The notes under the pieces were generated by a model, which had not been told where the DNA came from, did not search any database, and saw only the letters and a program-made list of their open reading frames with translations. The position numbers and the translations under genes are program-made. From Portulaca oleracea (Eukaryota; Streptophyta; Magnoliopsida; Caryophyllales; Portulacaceae), in NCBI GenBank assembly GCA_029582165.1, contig CM055887.1:15733190-15797189 (forward strand): DNA of 64,000 nt, written 5' to 3'. Numbering within the stretch: the first letter of the stretch is position 1; every line of letters starts with the position of its first letter. Of the stretch, positions 1 through 10,117 are shown piece after piece.

Positions 1-79
1 GATCCTCGATCCGATTCTACGATTCCGATCTTAACCACGCCCATCGATCTTAACTAGGATCCCGATTCTAACAGCCTTG
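1..79. mobile_element. GATC-rich hAT-like element, terminal part (truncated by window start)
   Basis: The stretch is built from variants of GATCCTAAC and CGATTCTA and ends at ...TTCTAACAGCCTTG. Its reverse complement starts CAAGGCTGTTAGAATCGGGA, close to the left terminus of the element at 352 (CAAGGTTGTCAGGATCGGGA). It is therefore read as the right end of a second copy. The other end lies outside the window, so no target-site duplication can be tested. Confidence 0.5.
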
Positions 80-82
80 CGA

Positions 83-300
83 CGAATAGGTAAAGGAGTT
101 TTACTAACCTCATTTAGAACCAAATCCTCTTCAAGAATCGTATCCATCTCTTCCACATTTGAATCCGGAACTGACCCCGCTATCGACGGCGTCGGAGTGA
201 TGACAGACAAATGTGCAGATTCCTTCTCCTTCTTCGATCTATTCTTTTTGCTTTTCGCCCCATAATCGCCGGGATACAGAGCGAATATCATGAAGCCCTT
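83..300 (-). other. possible coding exon fragment of unknown function
   Basis: The minus strand is open across this stretch. It encodes a charged, low-complexity protein segment: a lysine/serine-rich run (GAKSKKNRSKKEKESAH), then Pro/Thr/Ser, then an acidic part (VEEMDTILEEDLVLNEVSK). Base composition is balanced, unlike the flanking GATC repeats and the adjacent (AC)n. It may be a piece of a host gene or of a LINE ORF1 N-terminus. I recognise no domain. It is bounded by a TE end on one side and a microsatellite on the other. Confidence 0.25.
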
Positions 301-301
301 T

Positions 302-350
302 ATACACACACACACACACACACACACATACACACACACACACACACACA
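302..350. repeat. (AC)n microsatellite
   Basis: CA dinucleotide tract with one CATA interruption. It directly abuts the left end of the GATC-rich element; a second (AC)n tract abuts that element's right end. Confidence 0.95.
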
Positions 351-351
351 C

Positions 352-803
352 CAAGGTTGTCAGGATCGGGATTCTAGTTAGGATCGATAGGGGTCCTTAG
401 AATCGGGATCGTAGGATCGGATCGAGGATCGTAAGATTCTATAAATAAAGTAAAATTGTTATAAGTGACTTGAAGTTTCCCTAGAAAAACATTGTTTTTC
501 AAAAATTGTGCAAAAATCCTTGATTTTCACCGATCCTAATACGATCCTAAACGATCCTAACCGAGTCTGGTACGATCCTAACCGATTCTTGGGAGATTGT
601 GACCATTCTAACAAAAATAGGCTATAGTTAGGATCGAGTCGATCCTAACGATCCTGACCGATCCGATCGATCATGGCCGATCCTGACCGATCCTGGTACG
701 ATCCTAACAAGGTAGCGATCCAGGAACGAGTTGGATCGTTTAGTCATTTTTGGATCATAGGATCGTACGATCCTACGATCTGGATCGCGATTTTAACAAC
801 CAT

Positions 804-804
<1 letters not shown>
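352..804. mobile_element. GATC-rich hAT-like MITE inserted in (AC)n
   Basis: The left terminus CAAGGTTGTCAGGATCGGGA matches the reverse complement of the right terminus (CATGGTTGTTAAAATCGCGA). The interior is dominated by clustered, partly palindromic GATCCTAAC and GGATCG motifs. Both ends touch (AC)n (302-350 and 805-834), so an 8-bp hAT-type duplication would be invisible inside the repeat. The hAT assignment is inferred from the terminus style. No coding capacity. Confidence 0.55.

Positions 805-849
<45 letters not shown>
805..849. repeat. (AC)n followed by (AT)n
   Basis: About 30 bp of AC repeat changes into about 15 bp of AT repeat. This is the right flank of the GATC-rich element. Confidence 0.95.
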
Positions 850-1022
850 AAGAGGATTCATTATATCTTAGTGCAGAGATTACTTTTTCTTTCAAAGAAA
901 AGTAAGACATTTGAGAGATGTCTTGATCTCTTACTTTAGTTGAGTTTTACCCTAGTTCTTGTATTGTGACTATTCTGTTTTGGGCCTTCGTTTGGACTGT
1001 GCAATGAAGTTAAAATTCTGCC
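850..1022 (+). other. possible LINE 3' tail remnant
   Basis: Non-coding stretch ending ...GTTAAAATTCTGCC, immediately followed by (AT)n. The arrangement (T-rich 3' UTR-like text, then GCC, then A(TA)n) resembles the 3' end of the plus-strand LINE at 13500 (...CTCCTTTTAGCCAAATATA). No coding sequence remains, so this reading is tentative. Confidence 0.3.
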
Positions 1023-1041
1023 ATATATATATATATATATA

Positions 1042-1076
<35 letters not shown>

Positions 1077-1085
1077 ATATATATT
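1023..1085. repeat. (AT)n(GT)n(AT)n compound microsatellite
   Basis: Twenty bp of AT, about 32 bp of GT, then ATATATAT. This tract abuts the 3' end of the minus-strand LINE. Confidence 0.95.
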
Positions 1086-1248
1086 TTTTGGTAGAAATGG
1101 TGGGGAGACCCCAATTTATTCAAAAACTAACGAAAAACGAGATTACATCGGGTAAATTCCACGGGCCTTCATACGGTCCACGTGCAGTACCTCTGTAGGA
1201 GGTTCAATGAAGGTCACTACATTTAAATCAGTATTTCCTAAGGCTAGC

Positions 1249-4200
1249 TTAGCAAGCTTGTCCGCCACTTGGTTTGCCTCCCGGTAGCACGATCGCGCAC
1301 TTCGCCCACTCTTCTAGGCCAAGCCAAAATTTGCATTGGTTCACCAAGCATCGAACCCCAGCATGACTTAGGTTGACAGTCCCTGTGATTAAGTGTAGTA
1401 GTAAAGAGGAGTCGACTCGCAGCTCGAGTTGTCGGATATTCATTGCTTTTGCTATTTTGAGTCCCTCAATCACAGCTTGGAGTTCAGCCATCAAAGCTGT
1501 TTGTGAGCCTAAAGCTTTGTTGAATCCTCGAATCCAGTCGCCTCCTGCTCCACGGATCACCCCGCCGGCTCCTCCTATCTTCGGATTTCCGCTTGCAGCT
1601 CCATCGGTGCACAGTTGATAGCAACCTAATCCCGGGCCTATCCAGTGATATATGCACTCTAGAGGGTTACTTAGAATATATCTACTCGCCTCATTTTGTT
1701 GTTCTTCTTCCATGAAAGCAGTTCGGACCCGGTTAATCTCCTCATGAAGCCACCTTCCTTGATTAAACGTTATGTCCCCCCGTCGTCCAAACAGCCTTTG
1801 GTTTCTCCATATCCATATTTGCCAAAGAGTCACGGAAAACGCATCAGGTCCTTGATCATCTCTTGAGTTGGGGTGAGCCCGTTCCAGAACCACCCTTTGA
1901 ACGGTTGTTGCACCATTCTCTTTCCAAAGCCCGCCGCTTCCATCTCGTCCTAGAGTGCAACAACCCTCGGACAGCGCCTAAACATATGATCCAGATTTTT
2001 TTCTTCCTCCCCACATTTCGAGCAGACAGCTGATGATGCCGGATTCCGCTTGACTCGATTGTCCTGAGTCAGAAGTTTGCTATGACAAACAAGCCACATA
2101 AATACTCTTACCTTTTGTGGGACATGGAGCTGCCAAATTCTCAGCCATTCTTCAGTATGCTCTTTGTCATCTTCTCCTCGTATTATCGTTAAAGCCACTG
2201 ACAGCTTGAAATCACCGGTATCGGTTGCCGGCAACACCTTCTTCCGCCAATTCCAGCCGGGCGATCTTCTGCAGAACTGAGTTTGGTAACCATTCAGCAA
2301 ATTCGTCCCACTTCCAGCCTGTGTTTCGATCCTAATAATCGGCTACCTTCTTTTCACTTTCTGCTAGTGGGATCACCATGATTGTGGAGTTCAAAAGAGG
2401 GCTAAGGTCAGCCCATTTATCAAGCCAAAAATGGGTAGAACACCCATCACCTATGACTGTCATAGTGCCTTTCAAGAGTGTATTTTTCGAGCTCACAATT
2501 CCACTCCAAACGTTTGAAGGCTTATAATGGGGTATGAGATTTCTTATAGTCACGTTTGTGTGATTTGAGCAATATTTTCCTGCCAAAATACTTGCCCAAA
2601 GATCTTCTTCTTGTTTCATAAGGAAACGCCACCCCAACTTGGTCATATATGCCAAATTGAGCTCACGCATACTATACAAACCAAGCCCTCCACAATCTTT
2701 ACTTTTAGTAACTAATTTCCTATTAGCAAGATGAATCTTTTTTTCTCCATTTAGGCCACCCCAAAGAAATTTCCTAATTTTTCGATCAATATCATCACAT
2801 ATTGATCTCGGGATTTTTGCCGTTTGCATTACATAGGCCGGAATTGCACTGATTGTGGATTTGATCAAAGTGATGCGGCCTGCTAAAGATAGACAGCGTG
2901 TCTTCCAGCCAGCAAGACGGGCATCGATTCTATCCAAAACTCCTTGAAAGGTTCTTCTAGTGACCCTTTTGTGAAGAGTAGGTACTTCAAGATACCTTCC
3001 CAAATCATTAGTTTCCCCAATGTTAAGAGTGGAGCACACAATTCCCCTAATATCTTCAGGAGTGTTCGGAGAAAAAAACACATTGAATTTTTGGAGACTG
3101 ACTTTTTGTCCTGACATTGCACAAAAATTGTCTAGGCATTATTTGACAAGCAACGTTTGATCACGTGAAGCAGCGGCAAAAAGGACGACATCGTCTGCGA
3201 AGAATAGATTTGATACTCTTGATCCCTTTCTACTTGTTGGAAAACTGATCCACTTTTTCTTCGCGACTTCGACCTTAATAAGCTGGGCTAGCCTCTCCAT
3301 ACATGCTACAAAAAGATACGGAGATAATGGGTCTCCTTGACGGATACCTCTTGTCGGATGGAAGGTTTCAGTAGCATCACCATTCCAAAGCACACTCATA
3401 GAGCAAGTTCTGACACATTGCATAATTACCATAATCATCTGTCTCGGTAAACCTATATCAATGAGAGTGTCCCGAAGAAAGCTCCAATTTACTCTATCAT
3501 AAGCTTTTTCAAGGTCCAGTTTTATTACCATCCAACTTGTCTTCCCCGATTTGCTTCTCATAGAGTACATGATTTCCTGCATGACAATTTTATTATCTCC
3601 GATTTGTCGGCCTGGCACAAAATTTGATTGTGTAGGAGAAATGAGCTTAGACATAACAGGTTTCAGCATGTTCACAATGCATTTAGTGACCACTTTATAC
3701 AGTACATTGCATAAACCAATTGGTCTTAATTGTCTGACATTCTGTGGGTTGGGGACCTTGGGAATTAGAGACAAGAAAGTGTGGTTTAAATATTCGGGCA
3801 TATCCCCAGTTTCTAGCACAGTAAGAACTAGTTTTGTCACCGAATCTCCAACTTCAGGCCAGAATCTCTGAAAAAAGAGAGCATGATATCCATCAGGTCC
3901 AGGCACTTTGTTAGGATGCATAGAGAAAAGAGCTTTTCGAACCTCTATGCCAGAGTACGGGTTCTGCAAAGCCTGCATGCTTTCCTCATCAAGAGTCGGA
4001 AACATGCCTGTAGGAGAAAGGACAGTTTGTAACTCCGTTTCTTCCGTATAGAGTTTTACAAAAAAATATCGCACGTGGCTTTGGACTTGGTTTGGTTCCG
4101 TTAGCCAAGCGCCATTATCTTCTTGAAGCGCCTCAATTCTATTTTGCTTTCTACGAACAAGGGTGCTCACGTGGAAGAACTTCGTGTTTCTGTCTCCATC

Positions 4201-5330
4201 CCGTATTGCCTCCATCCTTGATTTCTGAAACCAAAACGTGTCAATTTGGTTCAAAACATCATTGAGTTCTGCTCTAAGGGATCTCTCCAAATTTCCTAGA
4301 TGGTTATAGCCTCCCTGTTGCAATTTGCTTTGGATGCCTTGCAACCTTGCCCAAATCCTGCTTTTTCTCTTAAAAAGATTTCCAAAAACCTCCTTGTTCC
4401 ATTTGGTTAATTCAGTCGTTAAATCTCGGAGAGCCATCAGACATGGTTGGTCTTTCCCCCATTTTGTAGCAACAAAAGACTTGAAATCCTTGTGCTGAAG
4501 CCAAGCCGCCTGAAATTTGAACGGTTTCGGCTTATTGGAGGAAGCAAAACCGTTAACGTTTAGGAGAATTGGCGCATGATCCGAGTACATAAAGGGAAGG
4601 TGTTTCACTTTTCCTTCCGGGAAAGTTTGGATCCATCTTGCATTTCCCAAAGCTCTATCCAATCTAGCATATTTCCTTGTAGCAGCATTTGTCCCCCTGT
4701 ACCAAGTGTACTTGGAACCAACAAAACCCAGGTCTATCAAACCTGTTGAGTGCACCCAATTAGAGAAGCGGTTGCACCTGCGGGCCATAGCTTGGTCACC
4801 ATGGTTTCGCTCCTCCATAGTCATTGTATCATTGAAGTCCCCCATAATCAGCTAAGGTAGTCTGACATAGGATCCAAAGTCCTGAAGATGGGTCCTCATA
4901 TTGATTCGGGATGGTTCATGAGGATCAGCATAAATTACAGTTAGAATCCACTCCATTAAATTCTCCTGTTTTACTGAGGCAGTTATAAACTGGTCCAAGA
5001 CTTCTATAAAGGACAACGACGCTTCATCACCGTTCCAGCAGATCCATATGCCTCCTTGGAAACCCTGGGCCTCTGCACGAAACCATTTTTAAAACCCAAT
5101 CTCCTGCACACCACATCTGCGCGGTGTCCTCTAATGTGGGTTTCAACTAACGCCACTACCTGCGCTCTATTATTCTTCAGGTGCTCTTTGATGGTAAGCA
5201 GAAAGTCTCTACTTCCAGCTCCACGCACATTCCTAACCAAAATGCGAAAATCTGGGAATACGCCCTTTCCACGAGTATGAGTAGCAATCTCATTAGTTGA
5301 CATATCCATAAAAACAATGAAGAGAAACAC
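1249..5330 (-). pseudogene. LINE ORF2 (APE endonuclease, reverse transcriptase, zf-RVT, RNase H), broken
   Basis: The polyprotein nicks the target and copies LINE RNA. The endonuclease begins near 5250 (ILVRNVRGAGSRDF), keeps LVETHIRG, shifts frame near 5000-4850, then shows MGDFNDTM and a terminal SDHAPILL. RT blocks follow: NKVPGPDGYHALFFQ, LRPIGLCNVLYK, IKLDLEKAYDRVNW, RQGDPLSPYLF and an intact FFADDVVLF near 3200. A stop at 3139-3141 interrupts the same frame, which continues as the thumb region (3117-2332). After a frameshift comes zf-RVT (CSKCGEEEKNLDHMFRRC, near 2000). The RNase H domain (1893-1249) keeps the catalytic CTDGAASGNP, a central E and VDSS. Confidence 0.9.
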
Positions 5331-5623
5331 CTGTTCAAACAGGTTTAAGATTCCATGGCTTGAGGTCCCTTTCCTTCTACCCTATTGCTAGGCAATCCTT
5401 TCTGAGTATGTCCTCCTTTTTCAGGCGAACCCCTTTCATCCTCAATTCGTTTGTTAGCTTGTATATTCAGGCCCGAGCGGGTAGATGGTACAGGCCGTTG
5501 ACCCTCTCTACTAGCTTTCTCTTCCCTCCTTACAAGGGTATTAGTTCCTTGTTTCTAAAAATCCTCCCGTACCAGCCCGCAGTTGGTTGCAATCTCAACT
5601 GTGTTTCTAGGCTGCATGGGAGT

Positions 5624-7211
5624 TTAGGGTCTTTCGACGACAGGATCTTTACCTTTGTTGGTTCTACTTGACTCGTGAGAGTTCTGCTTGGTGTTTTTTC
5701 GTTGGGCCTCCACAGTCCCACCCCTTGGGATGTTCTCTTTTCCAACCCCATTAACGACAGTTTCATGCAGAATCTCTTCAGAAATCTCTTTTTTATGGTT
5801 ATTTGCATCCATATCCTCGGTTTTATCCGTCATCTGATCATTTTTCTCTTGGAGATGGTTCTCAATTAGCCCTCTCTCTTCATTTTGCTCTTCCTCCATA
5901 TCTCCCAGGATGTCAAATCTAGACCCTGTAATCTTCACTCCTTGCCTTATATCCTGAATTCCTTGGAGAGTTGTCCCTTGTTCGACAACATTTTGCATGG
6001 GAGCTTGTATCTTCACTTCTCGGTTAGTTTCCTATTTTTCAGTGTCCTCTTGTGAAGGTCCCTTTTCTCCTTTTTCTTTCTCAGGTTGTTTTGGGTCCTG
6101 CACAGTTTTCTTCTTTGTGTATTTCTTAACTCTCATCCATCCCCCATATAACTCTGTCTCCTCTGGAGATTTACTAGCAGACTGCTCAGTCTGGCCTCCC
6201 TCAGGGGAAGTCGGGTTTTTTTGAGGGCAGTTATCTTCCTTATGTCCTTGTTTCCCACAGTGGAAACATATCATTCGAAGTCCTTCATACTGGATCCTAT
6301 ATGTCTTGCCATTAAGGCGGAATTTTGATAAGAGGGGCTTGGTGAGATCAACTTCCACACAAAGCCTAGAAAACTTCCCTCTTTCAACATTTGTCGTTGT
6401 TTCATCCAGTCTAACGACTTTTCCAATTTTTGATCCTATCTTCTGCACCAAAAAATCTTTGTGAAAGTACTCCACACTCAGGTTCGGAACTCTTACCCAG
6501 AGAGCCAGGGTGGTTATGGTATCTCCTTCGGGAGAGAAGTTTGGAACCCACCTACGAATTACAAGGTAATTGTCCCTAATCATCCATGGACCACCCACCA
6601 AGACATGTTCATAATCTTCCTTGCATGAGAACCGAGCAACATAATAATCATTTCCTATATCAATGAAAGAGAAATCTCCTCTCAGCGCCCACTTAGTCCT
6701 AAGGATATTTTTTAGGTGATTGTAACCTACTCCTTTGTCAAATAAACGAACTATCAAAGCATTCATCCAAGGGGTTCTAATCGCCCTATTCTCCTCAACA
6801 GTAAGAGTGATAATAGGGCACAGGGGGTCATCCACCTCAGGTAAATCATCATCAATTGTTCCACATCTCGTTATTATTCACCGAATAGTTTAGATGAGGG
6901 TTATTATTCATGAGAGCCGATGAGTACGAGATGTTACTTGGTTTTTGTGATTCTCTGGAGCTTTGAACTCCGGCATCCATGGCTGCCGAATCAAAAGATT
7001 CGTCGACGTCGTGCATGGTAGAATCAGTTGGTTTTTGGGCAAGCCGTGAAGCGCCAAGGTCTTTTGTTTCCTCCCTGCGTAGCTTTTTTGCAAATCGATC
7101 ACCATTGGCGTCTTCATCCGGTGGTCGTCCCGGACCTGTGACTTGTCTGCGTTCCTCCGGCGGTTGTTGTGACGGCCGCCGGTCAAAATTAGATGAAACC
7201 CTAGGAATCAT
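5624..7211 (-). pseudogene. LINE ORF1 (nucleic-acid-binding Gag-like protein), broken
   Basis: ORF1 proteins coat LINE RNA and assist target-primed reverse transcription. The likely start is the ATG at 7211 ([14 protein letters not shown]). A disordered, Arg/Pro-rich N-terminal segment runs to about 6852. A frameshift leads into the DUF4283 fold (6835 to about 6330, with GGPWMIRDNYLVIRRW) and then a CCHC knuckle, CFHCGKQGHKEDNC, near 6270-6230. A basic Lys/Glu-rich tail follows. A stop at 6032-6034 separates it from a same-frame extension that stays open to 5624. At least one frameshift and one stop make it non-functional as it stands. Confidence 0.85.
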
Positions 7212-7232
7212 TGCCCTAGGAGAGAGAGAGAC

Positions 7233-7712
<480 letters not shown>

Positions 7713-8059
7713 TGTTTTTAAATAATATTAAATATATGTCAATTTTATTTGAAAATTTTAAAAAGTTGAAGAAAATATATAAAATTCCAGGTTTTTTCTA
7801 TTTAAGAAAAAAGGAAAAGTATCAAAAAAAATTCATATTCAAAGCCGGCGACATGTTTGCTTCTGGATTTCTCATGAATGAATATTGAATACAAATTCCC
7901 AAAAAATTAAGGAGAAGAGAATGAGGGGATGTGTTATTTTATCTGGGTAATTGCAGTTTGTTTGTCTGTGATTAGAGATGAGATTGGTGGGTTGATCGAA
8001 TATATATAGACAATATAAAGTTTGATTAACTTGCTGCCCGTAACAAACTTGCTGGCCGG

Positions 8060-8374
8060 GTAAGGGTCGAGGAGGAGGGTGGTGGAGAGAGCGGTGGAGG
8101 TGTTGGCGGATATGGATGCGCCGGAGATCGTACGAAAGAACGACGATGTTTGGTGAGGGGTGGCGGAGGTGGTTGTGGGTTTGGAGGAGGATGAGGCGGA
8201 GATGGGGCCGAACTAGTCAGGGCGGATGTAGTAGAAGGAGTGGCCGAGGCCGCCGTCGTCGTGGGCGGTGAGAGGGAGGTTGAAGACGACAGCGATGTTG
8301 TGCCGCCGGGAAATCTCGCCGATGGTGGAGGCGGGGCAGAGATAGGGGGTCAGTTTTCCGACAGTGTTGCCCAT
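8060..8374 (-). pseudogene. captured N-terminus of a POL/PLL-type protein phosphatase 2C
   Basis: From the ATG at 8374 the minus strand reads MGNTVGKLTPYLCP, later GGLGHSFYYIRPD. A TAG stop sits at 8215-8213. The same frame continues with FFRTISGASISANTSTAL before similarity fades near 8060. An MGN start, a GLGHSFxYxRP block and an ISGASxSANxSTA block in this order are features I know from plant POLTERGEIST/PLL-type PP2Cs. The catalytic phosphatase domain is absent. The GC-rich, codon-like composition differs sharply from the surrounding TIR. I infer capture of a first exon; no function is expected. Confidence 0.6.
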
Positions 8375-8457
8375 CTATCTGCTCTGTTTTGAGTCTAGAG
8401 AGAGAAAGTAGAGAGAGAGGGGGTTGTGCTATGCTAAGCCTAATTGTTGTTGTTGGT

Positions 8458-8799
8458 AATTTTGGGTGGGGATGATTTTTATAGAAAGAGAAAACTGAGG
8501 GAAAGGTAAAAAGAAGAGAGAGAAAGTAGGGGAAAAGAGGGGTAAAAAAAGTTCCATGCTAGACTAAAAAAAAGAGAATAAGCTTTGGCATGTGTTTTAT
8601 TAGTGACGTGGCATGGTCAACCCAGTCAACCACATGGTCAATATGCCATGTCAGAAAACCACCGAGTCACCGCCACTCAACTCGGTGGCGTCCCACTCAA
8701 ATCCAATTTTATTATTTTTTGGACCACCAGAATACAAAGTGAAAGTAGGGATTATCGACATCCAATTTGCAAAACATGGAATTATTAGAATCCAATTTT

Positions 8800-8801
<2 letters not shown>
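8458..8801 (-). repeat. right terminal inverted repeat of the Micron-like element
   Basis: Inverted partner of 7389-7712. Its outer end, read on the minus strand, is GGAAAATTGGATTCTAATAA and is more complete than the left one. (TA)n starts at the next base. Confidence 0.85.

Positions 8802-8863
<62 letters not shown>
8802..8863. repeat. (TA)n microsatellite
   Basis: Pure TA tract between the Micron-like element and the 5' end of the plus-strand LINE. Confidence 0.98.
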
Positions 8864-8865
<2 letters not shown>

Positions 8866-8901
8866 TTTTTCTCTCTCTAGCTAGAGCTTCTCTCTCTAAG
8901 C

Positions 8902-10117
8902 ATGGGGAGGAGAAAACTGCCGATTAAGGAGAAACCCCAAAAACCATCCGGTGGAATAAGTAATACAACTCCTAATTCTACAATTCCAACCCCAAATAGT
9001 AATTCGTCTGCTACCAGGTGTTTGAATTTTGAATCCCCTGATACTGTCATTCCTAATCCCAATTCTGAGGGGGTTAAAGAAGGGCTAGCAGAAAATGTGA
9101 TTAACAATGATAGTACTTCTATTCAAGCTGGCGATATTGCACAAGTGTTGACGGAAATGAAGACTTGGGCTGATATTCTGAAAGATAAGGCAAAACCGAT
9201 AGAACCATTGCCAGATTCAACACCGGTGGATTTCAAGAGAGGTATGCCCCTTCAGTTTTATGAACTGTAGTAAAAGAAGGAGTTTCTATGCAAGTGCTGG
9301 AAAAGCAAGATTTGGAATCTGAAATTAATTTTTGGGAGCCAACTATTCTTGCTTATGTTTTGGGAGCTAATCCTCCTTTACCTACAGTGGACAGCTTTGT
9401 TCGCAAACGATGGGGTAATAAGGGATTAGAGAGGATATATCGTCACGAATCTAGAATTTTTCTATTCAGGTTTCAATCTATTGAGGAGCGAGATGAAATA
9501 TTGAGTCAGAGAGTCATCTATTTTGACAAGAAGCCTATGGTATTCAAAGCGTGGAAGTTAGGGATCCTATTGCCAAAGACAAATTAGAATCGGTTTCTAT
9601 CTGGGTACAATTTCCTAGGCTTGAATGGAGGTTTTGGAGTTCTTCTGGTCTTGGAAAGATTGCAAGTAATTTGGGAGTTCCAGTTGAAGCTGATTATACA
9701 ACCACTAAAGTTATGCTTAACTTTGCTCGGGTTCTGATTGATATCAAACTGAATGGGAAATTTCCAGATTCAATACATTTTTTAGATGATGAAGGTTTTA
9801 TGAAGGAGCAAAAGGTGGTTTATGAATGGAAGCCCATATTCTGTAGCAAGTGCGATATGTATGGGCATTTGACTTCACACTGTCGACAGAATACCAAACC
9901 TGTCTGGAAGAGGAAAGAACCTGATCCATCTGCTTCTGTATCTGCTAATGCTACTGTTGGCAACTTAAATGAGGTTGAGGTTCCTATTGAAGATAGACTA
10001 CCTTCAAATGAGGATCTTGTTACTCATTCTATGGTGGAATATAGGATGAAGGAGGTGGAGCCGAGTGTGGTGCAATTTGGTGATTTCAATATTTCTTCAG
10101 GAGATGGGAATGGATAA
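8902..10117 (+). pseudogene. LINE ORF1 with DUF4283 and zinc knuckle, frameshifted
   Basis: It starts at ATG 8902 (MGRRKLPIKEKP), with a Ser/Asn/Pro-rich N-terminus. A stop comes after 9265. The DUF4283 fold is spread over two further frames (9288-9587 and 9551-10117; IFLFRFQSIEERDEIL, SIWVQFPRLEWRFW). A CCHC-type knuckle, CSKCDMYGHLTSHC, lies near 9843-9885. Its role is RNA binding in the LINE ribonucleoprotein. At least two frameshifts are needed to connect the parts. Confidence 0.85.

Larger units (their letters stand above)
1086..7232 (-). mobile_element. full-length but decayed L1-type LINE with RNase H domain
   Basis: On the minus strand the order is a CT-rich 5' end, ORF1 (DUF4283 plus zinc knuckle), ORF2 (APE endonuclease, reverse transcriptase, zf-RVT, RNase H) and a 3' UTR ending ...TTCTACCAAAAAATATATA. 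This is the standard layout of plant L1 LINEs carrying the acquired archaeal-type RNase H. Both ends touch TA-rich microsatellite: the 5' end meets (TA)n at 7233, the 3' end meets the compound tract at 1023-1085. The 6.1-kb length is close to full size. Frameshifts and stops make it non-autonomous. Confidence 0.9.
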
